This document shows positions 27,464 to 36,713 of a DNA stretch of 48,693 nucleotides, in pieces (the first letter of the stretch is position 1; each line of letters begins with the position of its first letter). The DNA comes from an uncultured Pseudobutyrivibrio sp. (GTDB taxonomy: Bacteria > Bacillota > Clostridia > Lachnospirales > Lachnospiraceae), in contig CAMJBT010000021.1 of assembly GCA_946403965.1 (NCBI GenBank), positions 1 through 48,693 of the forward strand, given 5' to 3'. A program made the translations under genes and the position numbers. The notes beneath the pieces were generated by a model, which did not search any database, had not been told where the DNA came from, and was given only the letters and a program-made list of their open reading frames with translations.

Positions 27464-29002
27464 ATGAGTAGTAAGAAATCAGCATTCGAAGTATATCTTT
27501 CAGCGGTATTTAAATGGGGTATTATAGCGTTGACAGGAGCATGTATGTTTGCAACATGTATGTTCATTACTGAGAAATTATTAGGCTTTTACAAAGATAT
27601 GCCATGGATTGCTGTAATCTGTTTCGCCCTTATGGATGTTTGTTTTTTAATTTGTGGAATGCTTATATTAAAAACGTCATTTAATGAAGAGGGCTATCTA
27701 ATAGATGGAAAATTACAGCTAGGCAAAATTTTTTGTTCCGTCGTACTTATTATTCAATGGACTTATATTGTTTATATGTGCCCAACTAGAAATTTCTGGG
27801 GATTCTTAGCATTCTTTCTCACACTAATCGGATTTTTCCTTGATATAAAACAGTTATTGGCAACCGGAGGAATTTGTATTATTTCCCTTATTAGTGGATG
27901 GATAGTTCGAGGCTCACAACTTCTTCCTGCAAAAGACGAATTATATGTGACTGATATAATAATGTGTATTGTTGGATTAACTATATCTTTGGCCGGTATA
28001 ACATTGTTTGTTTTCTTTGTTTCTTATTTCCTTGTAAATGCTAAAAAAGATGAGCTTGAAGAAAACAACAAGAAGGTTGTTGGTGTAATGAATGCTGTAA
28101 AGTCTATTTCTGAAAAGATGGTTTCAGCAGGTACTACACTACTTGATATCGCCTCAAATGAAAGTGCTTCAGCTGAAGAATTATCAGCCACAAGTGATGA
28201 TTTAGTAGAGAATAGTAATCTGCTTGGCGCTAGAGCTGATGACAGTATGGCAAATCTTTCAGAACTTAGCGATGTAGAAAGTATTGTAATAGAAAATGTT
28301 GAGAAGGTAGAAAACACCTCAGATAATTTACTTGTTAAATCAAACGAAAATGAAAAAGCTCTTAATGATTTACAAGGAATTAACTCTGATGTTTCAGATT
28401 CAATGGCCACCACAACAGATATTGCAGAACGTCTGTCAAATGCAGTTGAAGAAATCGGAACTACATTGGAACTTATTCAGGGAATATCTTCTTCAATCAG
28501 TTTACTTGCTTTGAATGCTTCAATCGAAGCAGCACGTGCAGGTGAAGCTGGAAAGGGCTTTGCAGTTGTAGCAACAGAAGTTGGTAAACTTGCAGAAAGT
28601 ACATCAAGTTCATTAAATGATGTTGGCGAAGTAATTGATAGAGTTCAAATGAATGTAAAGGAAATTACAAGCCAGGTTGAGAAAAACGCCTCAAAGCTCG
28701 AAGAACAAAATGAACAATTCAAGAAGGTCTTTGGCGATGTAGCAGACATGAGTGTAATGCTTAATGATTCTGTTGCTGCAGTTTCAGAAATGAACAAAGC
28801 CATCAAGCGTCAATCTGATATCATAAAACAAACTGTAGATATCAATCAGGATATTGCCGAAAGTATTAGAGATGAAAACCAACAATTCGTTTCTATAAGA
28901 GCTATGGCTGAAAGCAATGCTAAAAATACAGAAGAAGTTGCTAATCAAGCCAAAACTATTAACGATATGGTGGATGAAATTTCTAAATTATTAAATAGCT
29001 AA
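27464..29002 (+). CDS. Methyl-accepting chemotaxis protein with multi-pass membrane domain
   Basis: A 512-residue chemoreceptor. The first 200 residues contain about six hydrophobic segments with short connecting loops and no large extracellular ligand domain. The cytoplasmic part is a long helical hairpin whose tip, residues about 343-370, holds [20 protein letters not shown], the conserved CheA/CheW contact site. No clear HAMP domain joins the two parts. The signal is probably sensed in or near the membrane. It stands alone between two terminators. Confidence 0.9.
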   Translation: MSSKKSAFEVYLSAVFKWGIIALTGACMFATCMFITEKLLGFYKDMPWIAVICFALMDVCFLICGMLILKTSFNEEGYLIDGKLQLGKIFCSVVLIIQWTYIVYMCPTRNFWGFLAFFLTLIGFFLDIKQLLATGGICIISLISGWIVRGSQLLPAKDELYVTDIIMCIVGLTISLAGITLFVFFVSYFLVNAKKDELEENNKKVVGVMNAVKSISEKMVSAGTTLLDIASNESASAEELSATSDDLVENSNLLGARADDSMANLSELSDVESIVIENVEKVENTSDNLLVKSNENEKALNDLQGINSDVSDSMATTTDIAERLSNAVEEIGTTLELIQGISSSISLLALNASIEAARAGEAGKGFAVVATEVGKLAESTSSSLNDVGEVIDRVQMNVKEITSQVEKNASKLEEQNEQFKKVFGDVADMSVMLNDSVAAVSEMNKAIKRQSDIIKQTVDINQDIAESIRDENQQFVSIRAMAESNAKNTEEVANQAKTINDMVDEISKLLNS

Positions 29003-29060
29003 ATCTTGTGAGCTTTATCCTTTAGTAGCATATAATAAGTCCTAAAATACAGATTTTAAT

Positions 29061-29096
29061 AAGCCTCGAAGCCCGTGTTGACTTCGAGGCTTTAAT
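29061..29096 (+). terminator. Terminator after the chemoreceptor gene, overlapping the his promoter
   Basis: AAGCCTCGAAG (29061-29071) and CTTCGAGGCTT (29082-29092) form a perfect 11-base stem with a 10-base loop and a short T tract. The loop and second arm contain the -35 of the next promoter. Confidence 0.7.
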
Positions 29097-29106
29097 AAAG
29101 TATAAT
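29078..29106 (+). promoter_or_regulatory. Sigma-A promoter of the his operon
   Basis: TTGACT (29078-29083), 17 bases and perfect TATAAT (29101-29106). The -35 sits in the loop and second arm of the preceding terminator hairpin. The start point should be near 29113, giving a leader of only about 35 bases. Confidence 0.72.
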
Positions 29107-29107
29107 G

Positions 29108-29133
29108 ACTTTAGTTCTTTATCACACTAAAGT
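29108..29133. promoter_or_regulatory. Dyad at the his transcription start (operator candidate)
   Basis: ACTTTAGT (29108-29115) and ACTAAAGT (29126-29133) are perfect 8-base inverted arms with a 10-base centre. They begin 1 base after the -10 box and end just before the GAGGTGGGG ribosome site. Because the first arm probably straddles +1, a DNA operator is more likely than an RNA hairpin. Confidence 0.5.
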
Positions 29134-29147
29134 GCGAGGTGGGGAAA

Positions 29148-30176
29148 ATGAAAAATCTTACATTACATACTCCTGAGGGAGTTAGAGACATTTATAACAG
29201 CGAATATGAGCAGCGTTTAGATGCACTTTACAATCTTAGAAAGTGTTTCAAAGATGCTGGTTACATGCCTATTTCTACACCTACCTTTGAATACTTTGAT
29301 ACATTTTCAAAGGAGGTTGGTTCTTGTAAATCAAATGAAATGTTCAAATTTTTCGATAGAGATGGTAATACACTTGTTTTAAGACCAGACATTACGCCAT
29401 CTGTTGCAAGAGCCGCAGCAATGTATTTTTCTGATACAGATGGACCTGTTAAGCTTTCTTACGAGGGAAATGTATTTATTAACTACCATAGTCTTCAGGG
29501 ACGATTAAAAGAGAGCACTCAGGCAGGATGCGAGTTTATTGGAGATAGCTCTGTAGATGCAGATGCTGAGATCCTTACAATTGTTGTAAATGCGCTTAAA
29601 AAAATCGGTCTTAAAGAATTTGAGATAGGCGTGGGACATATAGACGTTGTTCGCGGTCTGATTGATGCAGCAAATCTTTCAGATGTGGAAGAAGAAAGAC
29701 TTATTAATCTTATTTCAAACAAAAATTTCTTTGGTGCAAAAGAACTTCTTCAGCAAAATGAAGTCAGCAATAGCCTTGTGGAGCTTTTTGATATTACAGG
29801 CAAAATAATGAATTCGCCAAAGGAATGGGCTCCATATCTTGAAAAGGCAAAGAAATATAAAAAAGTATACGACGCTTTGGAATATCTTACAAAACTGTAT
29901 GATTTGCTTAATAAGAACAAAGTAATGGATTATATTTCTTTCGAATTAGGAATGATTTCTGAATATAAATATTATACAGGAATTATTTTTACAGGATATT
30001 CATATGGAGTTGGCGAACCTCTTGTAAAAGGTGGACGATATGATTCCCTTCTGAGCCACTTTGGAAAAGAAGCTCCTGCCATCGGATTTGCTATTACCGT
30101 TGACCAATTAATGCTTGCTTTAAAAAGACTTCCCTTTGATGCAAAGCAATCATCAAAGGCGGCTAAAGAGGTATGA
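29148..30176 (+). CDS. hisZ: ATP phosphoribosyltransferase regulatory subunit
   Basis: A catalytically inactive HisRS-like protein that forms a complex with short HisG and confers activity and feedback control. It keeps class II synthetase motifs: TPEGVRDIY at the start, [20 protein letters not shown] (motif 2 region) and [19 protein letters not shown] near the end. With 342 residues and no anticodon-binding domain it is HisZ, not HisS. A GTG at 29139 is in frame, but the ATG at 29148 is better placed after GAGGTGGGG. It overlaps hisG by 4 bases. Confidence 0.92.
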   Translation: MKNLTLHTPEGVRDIYNSEYEQRLDALYNLRKCFKDAGYMPISTPTFEYFDTFSKEVGSCKSNEMFKFFDRDGNTLVLRPDITPSVARAAAMYFSDTDGPVKLSYEGNVFINYHSLQGRLKESTQAGCEFIGDSSVDADAEILTIVVNALKKIGLKEFEIGVGHIDVVRGLIDAANLSDVEEERLINLISNKNFFGAKELLQQNEVSNSLVELFDITGKIMNSPKEWAPYLEKAKKYKKVYDALEYLTKLYDLLNKNKVMDYISFELGMISEYKYYTGIIFTGYSYGVGEPLVKGGRYDSLLSHFGKEAPAIGFAITVDQLMLALKRLPFDAKQSSKAAKEV

Positions 30177-30835
30177 TTATGGAAGATAGATATTTAACTT
30201 TTGCTCTTGGGAAAGGGCGATTAGCAAAAAAGACATTAGAATTATTTGAAAGCATTGGCATCACCTGCGAAGAAATGAAAGATCCTGATACAAGAAAGCT
30301 TATTTTTACTAACGAAGAGCTTAAGCTGCGATTTTTCCTTGCGAAAGGGCCAGATGTACCGACATATGTTGAATATGGAGCCGCCGATATTGGTGTTGTA
30401 GGTGAAGATACAATTCTTGAGGAAAACAGAAATATATATGAAGTACTTGATCTAGGCTTTGGAAAGTGCCGTATGTGTGTATGCGGTCCAGCTGAAGCTG
30501 CAGATTTATTAAAACATCACGAACTTATTCGTGTTGCTAGCAAATATCCACGTATAGCAAAAGAATATTTCTACAATCAAAAAAATCAAACTGTAGAGAT
30601 TATTAAACTCAATGGTTCTATTGAACTTGCACCTATTGTGGGATTATCAGAAGTTATTGTAGATATTGTAGAGACTGGTTCTACTTTAAGAGAAAATGGA
30701 CTTGTTGTACTTGAAGAAGTATGCCCATTATCCGCAAGAATGGTGGTAAATCAGGTTTCTATGAAGATGGAATACGAAAGAATTACAGCGCTAATCGAAA
30801 AGCTGAAGGGAGCCCTTGAAAATGAAAAAGCTTAA
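30173..30835 (+). CDS. hisG: ATP phosphoribosyltransferase, short form
   Basis: Catalyses the first step of histidine synthesis, joining ATP and PRPP. The 220 residues are the short form, lacking the C-terminal regulatory domain and requiring HisZ, which is encoded just upstream. Motifs include [12 protein letters not shown], the PRPP-binding [14 protein letters not shown] near 162 and [12 protein letters not shown] near 65. A second ATG at 30179 is also possible. It overlaps hisD by 14 bases. Confidence 0.96.
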   Translation: MIMEDRYLTFALGKGRLAKKTLELFESIGITCEEMKDPDTRKLIFTNEELKLRFFLAKGPDVPTYVEYGAADIGVVGEDTILEENRNIYEVLDLGFGKCRMCVCGPAEAADLLKHHELIRVASKYPRIAKEYFYNQKNQTVEIIKLNGSIELAPIVGLSEVIVDIVETGSTLRENGLVVLEEVCPLSARMVVNQVSMKMEYERITALIEKLKGALENEKA

Positions 30836-32114
30836 GCTTACAAATGAAACTATAGATAATATTTTAGAATCACTTCTTAAACGTAGCCCAAGTCAATATA
30901 CAGAATATGAAAATATAGTTTCAGATATCGTTAATACGGTACGCGAAAAAGGAGATGATGCTGTCTTCGCATATACGAAGCAATTTGATAAAGCAGATAT
31001 TAACTCAAGTAATTTGGTAGTAACTAAAGATGAGATAGAAGAAGCCTATACAAAAGTTCCTGGAGAACTTGTTGAAGTAATTAGAAAAGCACTTGTAAAT
31101 ATAGAAAGCTACCACGCAAAACAAAGACAAAATAGCTGGTTTACAACAGAAGAAGGTGTATTACTTGGACAAAAAGTTACTCCCCTTGCAAAGGTTGGAG
31201 TATATGTTCCCGGCGGAAAAGCTGTATATCCATCCTCTGTTTTAATGAACGTTATGCCAGCAAAAGTTGCTGGGGTTCCAGAAATTTATATGTGCACCCC
31301 TTGTGATAAAGATGGAAAAGTGAACCCAAGTACTTTAGTTGCTGCAAACGAAGCTGGTGTAAATGTAATTTATAAATGCGGCGGAGCACAAGCCATAGCG
31401 GCCCTTGCTTTTGGCACAGAGTCTATAGCAAAAGTAGACAAAATTGTAGGACCAGGAAATATCTTTGTAGCGCTTGCCAAAAAGGCTGTATTTGGATATG
31501 TATCAATTGATTCCATAGCTGGACCTTCTGAAATTTTAGTACTTGCTGATGAAACAGCAAACCCAACATACGTGGCAGCTGATTTGTTGTCTCAGGCAGA
31601 ACATGATGAACTTGCATCAGCTATTCTTGTCACCACATCAAAGGAGCTTGCAGATAAGGTTGAAAGTGAAATAGAACGTTTTGTAAAAATATTATCACGA
31701 AAAGATATTATCCAGAAATCACTAGATAATTTTGGTTATTTATTAATTGCAGATAGTAAAAAAGATGCTATTAACTGTGTGAATGCAATTGCATCAGAAC
31801 ATTTGGAAATTGTTACTGCAAATCCATTTGAGGATATGACTTACATAAAAAATGCTGGTGCAATTTTCCTTGGTCAGTATTCATCTGAACCTCTTGGAGA
31901 TTATTTTGCAGGACCAAACCATGTACTTCCTACAAATGGAACAGCTAGATTTTTCTCTCCATTATCGGTGGACGATTTCATCAAAAAATCCAGCATTATT
32001 TCCTATTCAAAAGAAGCTCTTGAGGCAGTTTATCCAGACATTGTAAAATTTGCAAATAATGAGCAACTAACAGCTCATGCAAATTCTATAAAGGTTAGAT
32101 TTGAAAATATCTAA
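30822..32114 (+). CDS. hisD: Histidinol dehydrogenase
   Basis: Oxidises histidinol to histidine through histidinal, the last two steps of the pathway, with zinc. Signature parts are [17 protein letters not shown] near 128, [23 protein letters not shown], the zinc-binding LSQAEHDE near 259 and ASEHLEI near 325, and [14 protein letters not shown]. The ATG at 30822 follows GAAGGGAG; a TTG at 30816 is in frame but too close to that site. 430 residues. The hisB gene follows after 120 bases with its own candidate promoter. Confidence 0.96.
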   Translation: MKKLKLTNETIDNILESLLKRSPSQYTEYENIVSDIVNTVREKGDDAVFAYTKQFDKADINSSNLVVTKDEIEEAYTKVPGELVEVIRKALVNIESYHAKQRQNSWFTTEEGVLLGQKVTPLAKVGVYVPGGKAVYPSSVLMNVMPAKVAGVPEIYMCTPCDKDGKVNPSTLVAANEAGVNVIYKCGGAQAIAALAFGTESIAKVDKIVGPGNIFVALAKKAVFGYVSIDSIAGPSEILVLADETANPTYVAADLLSQAEHDELASAILVTTSKELADKVESEIERFVKILSRKDIIQKSLDNFGYLLIADSKKDAINCVNAIASEHLEIVTANPFEDMTYIKNAGAIFLGQYSSEPLGDYFAGPNHVLPTNGTARFFSPLSVDDFIKKSSIISYSKEALEAVYPDIVKFANNEQLTAHANSIKVRFENI

Positions 32115-32138
32115 ACCAAAATGTAAAAGTTTTTGGTT
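32114..32138 (+). promoter_or_regulatory. AT-rich hairpin after hisD
   Basis: AACCAAAA (32114-32121) and TTTTGGTT (32131-32138) form a perfect 8-base inverted repeat. The stem is weak and lacks a T tract, so it is at best a partial terminator or an operator overlapping the candidate hisB -35. Confidence 0.3.
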
Positions 32139-32161
32139 GAATACTGTTAATATTGTATAGC
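32133..32161 (+). promoter_or_regulatory. Weak promoter candidate of hisB
   Basis: TTGGTT (32133-32138), 17 bases, TATAGC (32156-32161). A perfect TATAAT also occurs further downstream near 32195 but lacks a convincing -35. One of the two may give internal transcription of hisB and hisIE. Confidence 0.3.
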
Positions 32162-32234
32162 AACCGTTGCTTTTAATTGTGGTTTAATTTTTGTATAATT
32201 ATTTGTGTAAATTAATGATAAATAGGCGGGGAAT

Positions 32235-32831
32235 ATGTCAGAAGAACGTAGAGCAAAAATCAATAGAAAAACTAAAGAAACTGATATAACAATCGATTTC
32301 ACAATTGATGGAACAGGAGAGTGTCAGGTAAGTTCAGGCATTGGATTTTTTGATCATATGTTAGATGCATTTGCCCGTCATGGATTCTTTAATCTAGATG
32401 CATCCATCAAAGGAGATTTGCAAGTTGACTGTCATCATACAATCGAAGATACAGGTATAGTTTTAGGTAATGCTATAAAAAAAGCATGTGGCCCAAAATT
32501 TGGAATGAAACGATATGGCAGTTGTATTCTCCCAATGGATGAAAGTCTGGTTTTGGTTGCTGTAGATTTATGCAATCGTCCTTATTTTTCATTTGATGCA
32601 GAGTTTCCAACTGAAAAAATTGGATACATGGATACTGAAATGGTAAAGGAATTTTTCTATGCTATTTCATATTCAGCGGCAATGAACTTACACATAAAGG
32701 TGATTACACCTGGTAATTCTCATCACATGTGTGAAGCTATGTTTAAGGCATTCGCCAAAGCATTAGATGAAGCAACCACCATTGATCCTAGACTTAAGGA
32801 CCATGCAATGACAACAAAAGGATCAATTTAA
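32235..32831 (+). CDS. hisB: Imidazoleglycerol-phosphate dehydratase
   Basis: Dehydrates imidazole glycerol phosphate, a manganese enzyme of histidine synthesis. Metal-binding motifs are FFDHMLDAFARHG near 37, DCHHTIEDTGI near 66 and NSHHMCEAMFKAFAKAL near 160. The 198 residues are the monofunctional form. It has AGGCGGGG upstream and is followed 20 bases later by the HisIE fusion. hisH, hisA, hisF and hisC are not in this window. Confidence 0.96.
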   Translation: MSEERRAKINRKTKETDITIDFTIDGTGECQVSSGIGFFDHMLDAFARHGFFNLDASIKGDLQVDCHHTIEDTGIVLGNAIKKACGPKFGMKRYGSCILPMDESLVLVAVDLCNRPYFSFDAEFPTEKIGYMDTEMVKEFFYAISYSAAMNLHIKVITPGNSHHMCEAMFKAFAKALDEATTIDPRLKDHAMTTKGSI

Positions 32832-32851
32832 AACAAAGGAGTACTTGAGAT

Positions 32852-34132
32852 ATGGAACACAAAAATATTGTTGCTACTATCTACCTTAAAGATGGTATGG
32901 CAGTCAAAAGTCCTACTGAATTGGATGAGAAAAATGATGTACTTGAATTAGCATCTGTTTATGACGACAGTGGTATAGATAAAATTATCTGCTATGATCT
33001 TTCTACTGATGATGAAGAGCATGAAAAAAATATTTTAGCTATCCGCGAAATTAATCGTAACGTTCAAGTTAAAACAGCTGGTGGCGGAAATATAAAACGT
33101 TTGGAAGATGTAAAAAAACTTCTTTACGCTGGTTGTGTTGAAGTAATATTAAACGGCTCAAAGCCAGAGACTATAGATTTAATCAAAGAAGCAAGTGCTA
33201 GATTTGGAGCAGAAAAAATGCTTGTAAGCCTTGCTACAGTAGATTTTCTTTTCAAAACAAAGGATTTCCTTTCAGAAAACATTCATGAGCTTCTAATCAT
33301 GAATACTAACTTATTGGAAGGTTTGGAGAATATCTCCACAATTCCATATATAGTTCAAGTAGATAATTACGACCTTGATAACATTCTTCAGATTTTAAAA
33401 TCAGATCAAATTCGTGGAATATCAGGTCAATTTATTAATGATACTAATTTTAATATCATGCAAATGAAAAGCGAACTTTCTGATGCTGGTATTAAAATGG
33501 ATAATTTTGAGCCAAAGCTTTCTTGGGCAGACTTAAAACCAGATTCACAAGGCCTTGTTCCTACAGTAGTTCAAGATTTTCAGACTAATGAAGTTCTTAT
33601 GGTTGCTTACATGAATGAGGAGTCCTTTAACACAACAATTCGCACAGGAAAGATGACATATTTTTCGCGCTCAAGACAATCACTTTGGGTAAAAGGTGAG
33701 ACAAGTGGACATTTTCAGTTCGTTAAATCATTGACTGCTGACTGTGATTTTGATACCATTTTGGCGAAAGTTTCTCAAGTAGGAGTAGCTTGTCACACAG
33801 GTGCTGTTAGCTGCTTCCACAACGAGATAGTAAAAAAGGAGTATATTGAGCGCAACCCACTTAAGGTTTTTGAGGATGTTTATGCTGTAATTTCCGACAG
33901 AAAACAACATCCGAAAGAAGGGTCATACACAAATTATCTATTTGATAAAGGCCTGGACAAGATTCTTAAAAAAGTTGGTGAAGAAGCTACTGAAATTGTT
34001 ATCGCCGCTAAAAATCCTGATTCAGAAGAAACAAAGTATGAGATTTCAGATTTTCTGTATCATATGATGGTTCTCATGGTAGAAAAAGGAGTAACTTGGG
34101 AAGATATCACCTCAGAGCTCGCTCAAAGATAG
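32852..34132 (+). CDS. hisIE: Fusion of a HisF/HisA-like barrel with HisI and HisE
   Basis: HisI opens the purine ring of PR-AMP and HisE removes pyrophosphate from PR-ATP. Residues about 222-330 are HisI ([18 protein letters not shown]; metal residues in DCDFD and in [10 protein letters not shown]), and about 336-426 are HisE ([15 protein letters not shown]). Residues 1 to about 215 are an additional HisF/HisA-type half: [11 protein letters not shown] aligns with HisF CLDVKDGRVVKG but the catalytic Asp11 is Tyr11, and no Asp cleanly fits HisF Asp130. The first phosphate loop (AGGGN near 77) is kept; the second is not seen. HisIE is certain; the barrel is probably non-catalytic. Confidence 0.92.
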   Translation: MEHKNIVATIYLKDGMAVKSPTELDEKNDVLELASVYDDSGIDKIICYDLSTDDEEHEKNILAIREINRNVQVKTAGGGNIKRLEDVKKLLYAGCVEVILNGSKPETIDLIKEASARFGAEKMLVSLATVDFLFKTKDFLSENIHELLIMNTNLLEGLENISTIPYIVQVDNYDLDNILQILKSDQIRGISGQFINDTNFNIMQMKSELSDAGIKMDNFEPKLSWADLKPDSQGLVPTVVQDFQTNEVLMVAYMNEESFNTTIRTGKMTYFSRSRQSLWVKGETSGHFQFVKSLTADCDFDTILAKVSQVGVACHTGAVSCFHNEIVKKEYIERNPLKVFEDVYAVISDRKQHPKEGSYTNYLFDKGLDKILKKVGEEATEIVIAAKNPDSEETKYEISDFLYHMMVLMVEKGVTWEDITSELAQR

Positions 34133-34138
34133 GTATTT

Positions 34139-36007
34139 ATGAAGAAACTTGCGTTACCTGACGATATTTTGATGCAGATTGATAAACCTGCTCGTTATAT
34201 CGGAAATGAATTTAATAGTGTAAAAAAGAATCCTGCTGATGTAGACATCAGATTTGCCATGTGCTTTCCTGATGTCTACGAGGTAGGTATGTCTCATCTT
34301 GGAATAGCTATTCTTTATGATATGTTAAACAAGCGTGAAGACACATACTGTGAAAGGGTATATTCGCCATGGCCAGATTTACATAATCTGATGAAGGAGC
34401 GCAATATACCTCTTTTTGCTTTAGAATCCCAGGATGCTATCAAAGATTTTGATTTCATTGGAATGACACTTCAATATGAAATGTGTTATACCAATATACT
34501 TCAAATTCTTGATTTAGCAGGTGTGGCATTAGAATCAAAAGACCGCGAAAATGATGATCCTATCGTTATAGTTGGAGGACCTTGTGCAACAAATCCAGAA
34601 CCAATTGCTGATTTTATCGATATTGCCTATGTTGGCGAAGGCGAAACAAGTTATCCAGCTCTTTTAGATTTATATAAAGAACACAAAAAAAATGGTTTTG
34701 ATCGAATGGCCTTCCTTAGAGAAGCAACAAAGATTCCTGGAATATATGTTCCTGCTTTTTATCAAGTAACTTATAAAGAATCAGACGGAACAATTGAAAG
34801 TTTTGGACCTATTTATGATGATGTTCCTTCTGTTATTGAACGTCAAGTTGTTAAGGATATGGATTCTTCTACATATCCAACAAAGATGCTTATTCCATTT
34901 GTTCGTGCCATCCAGGACCGAGTGGTTCTTGAAATCCAGCGCGGTTGTATCAGAGGATGTCGATTCTGCCAGGCTGGTATGATATACAGACCAAATCGTG
35001 AAAAATCCGTTGATATCTTAAAAGAACAGGCGAAAGAGCTTCTTGCTGCAACTGGACATGAAGAAATTTCCCTGAGCTCATTATCATCCTCAGATTATCA
35101 TGCCCTTGGAGAACTGATGGATTTCTTAATTGATGATTGTCTTTCAGAAGGCGTTAATGTTTCATTACCGTCTTTACGAATCGATGCATTTTCTCTTGAT
35201 GTAATGTCAAAGGTTCAGGATGTAAGGAAATCAAGCATCACATTTGCGCCTGAAGCTGGTTCTCAAAGAATGCGTAATGTAATAAATAAAGGACTTACAG
35301 TTGAAGATATTATTGGCGGAGCCACTCTTGCGTTTAAGGGCGGTTGGAATAAGGTGAAATTTTATTTCATGCTTGGACTTCCAACTGAAACAGATGATGA
35401 TATGAGAGCTATTCCTCAGCTTGCCAACGAGGTCGCCGCTGCATATTATGATACTGTTCCTAAGGAACAGCGACAGGGTAGATGTCAGATTACTATATCT
35501 ACATCATTCTTTGTGCCAAAGCCATTTACACCATTTCAGTGGGCTCCAATGTACGAAGCAGGAGAGTACCTTCGTCGAGCAAAAATCGTTAATGATGAAA
35601 TGAAAGCGCAGCTCAATCAGAAATCTCTCAAGTACAATTGGCATCATTCTGATGTTACCGTTCTAGAAGGAGTTTTTGCACGAGGTGACAGACGTCTTTG
35701 TCCAGCAATTCTTGATGCTTACAAAAGTGGCTGCTTCTTTGATGCATGGGGTGAATATTTCGATTTTGATAAGTGGCTTGCTGCTTTTGAAAAGAATAAT
35801 ATATCTATAGATTATTATGCATATCGCCAGCGTGATTTAGATGAGATTCTTCCATGGGATTTCATTAATTGTCACGTCACAAAGGATTTCCTTAAGAGGG
35901 AATGGAATAATGCCATGAACGCTAAGGTTACTCCTAATTGTAAAATGAACTGCAACGGATGCGGTGCCGGAATTATTGGATCGGGGGTATGTCATAATGC
36001 GCGTTAG
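34139..36007 (+). CDS. B12-binding-domain radical SAM protein (TIGR03960 type)
   Basis: A 622-residue radical SAM protein with an N-terminal cobalamin-binding-like Rossmann region (MCFPDVYEVGMSHLGIAIL, then GGPCATNPEPIADFIDIAYVGEGE). The SAM cluster cysteines are in RGCIRGCRFCQAG near residue 269. It ends with an unusual Cys cluster, CKMNCNGCGAG, about 15 residues before the stop. The reaction is unknown. In Clostridia it is paired with a DUF2344 protein, either fused or adjacent; here the partner starts inside its 3' end. The pair precedes RNase E/G and L21, suggesting an RNA or ribosome role, which is inference. Confidence 0.9.
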   Translation: MKKLALPDDILMQIDKPARYIGNEFNSVKKNPADVDIRFAMCFPDVYEVGMSHLGIAILYDMLNKREDTYCERVYSPWPDLHNLMKERNIPLFALESQDAIKDFDFIGMTLQYEMCYTNILQILDLAGVALESKDRENDDPIVIVGGPCATNPEPIADFIDIAYVGEGETSYPALLDLYKEHKKNGFDRMAFLREATKIPGIYVPAFYQVTYKESDGTIESFGPIYDDVPSVIERQVVKDMDSSTYPTKMLIPFVRAIQDRVVLEIQRGCIRGCRFCQAGMIYRPNREKSVDILKEQAKELLAATGHEEISLSSLSSSDYHALGELMDFLIDDCLSEGVNVSLPSLRIDAFSLDVMSKVQDVRKSSITFAPEAGSQRMRNVINKGLTVEDIIGGATLAFKGGWNKVKFYFMLGLPTETDDDMRAIPQLANEVAAAYYDTVPKEQRQGRCQITISTSFFVPKPFTPFQWAPMYEAGEYLRRAKIVNDEMKAQLNQKSLKYNWHHSDVTVLEGVFARGDRRLCPAILDAYKSGCFFDAWGEYFDFDKWLAAFEKNNISIDYYAYRQRDLDEILPWDFINCHVTKDFLKREWNNAMNAKVTPNCKMNCNGCGAGIIGSGVCHNAR

Positions 36008-36713
36008 AGTTAAATTTGCCAAAACAGGCATAATGAGATATGTTGGCCATCTGGATTTAATGAGATTTTTCCAGAAGGCTGTTAAACGATCAAATCTCCC
36101 TATTAGATATTCTGAGGGTTTTAATCCTCATCAAATTATGTCTTTTGCAGCACCTCTCGGAGTAGGACTTACTTCCGAAGGTGAGTACATGGATATTGAT
36201 TTAAAAGAGTCTGTAGATGCTGCAACTGCACTTGAAATTTTAAATTTAAATATGGTCGAAGGTCTTGAAATCACCGGCTTTAAATATTTGCCAGATGATG
36301 CAGAAAAATGTATGTCGGCTGTTACCGCGGCAAGCTATACAGTTACTTACAAAGACCCTAAAGATGATGCCTGCTATATTGAAAATATCATTGATTTAAA
36401 AAAGAAATTTTTTGACGAATCATCTGCAATCAATATTATAAAAAAGACAAAAAAGGGAGAGCGTGAGCTAGATTTAAAGCCACTTATTTATCGTTTTAAT
36501 CTTATTATAGAAGATGGGCTTCCAGTATACGATTTACTTTTATCATCAGGTAGCACTGACAATATAAAGCCAGAACTTGTGATTAAAGCATTCCATGAGT
36601 TTTTGGGTCTACCTGAATTTGATGATTTATCTTTGGACATTCATAGAGTTGATATGTATACAGGTGATAAAGAAAACTTTGTTTCTTTAGGAGACATTGG
36701 AAATGATCGTTAA
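35997..36713 (+). CDS. DUF2344 / TIGR03936 radical SAM-associated protein
   Basis: A 238-residue partner of the preceding radical SAM protein. The N-terminus MRVRVKFAKTGIMRYVGHLDLMRFFQKA and RSNLPIRYSEGFNPHQIMSF region are diagnostic of the family, here quoted as separate pieces. Function is unknown. The ATG at 35997 gives the standard N-terminus and overlaps the upstream gene by 11 bases; a longer frame exists but matches no family extension. It overlaps the RNase gene by 11 bases. Confidence 0.88.
   Translation: MRVRVKFAKTGIMRYVGHLDLMRFFQKAVKRSNLPIRYSEGFNPHQIMSFAAPLGVGLTSEGEYMDIDLKESVDAATALEILNLNMVEGLEITGFKYLPDDAEKCMSAVTAASYTVTYKDPKDDACYIENIIDLKKKFFDESSAINIIKKTKKGERELDLKPLIYRFNLIIEDGLPVYDLLLSSGSTDNIKPELVIKAFHEFLGLPEFDDLSLDIHRVDMYTGDKENFVSLGDIGNDR

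Noticed and set aside
28024..28413. A 129-codon minus-strand frame within the chemoreceptor gene
   Set aside because: Ser/Phe-rich complement of a Glu/Asn/Lys-rich coiled coil; no start signal.
29107..29147. A T-box or peptide attenuator before hisZ
   Set aside because: The leader is only about 35 bases, with no T-box core, no His-codon-rich frame and no terminator between promoter and gene.
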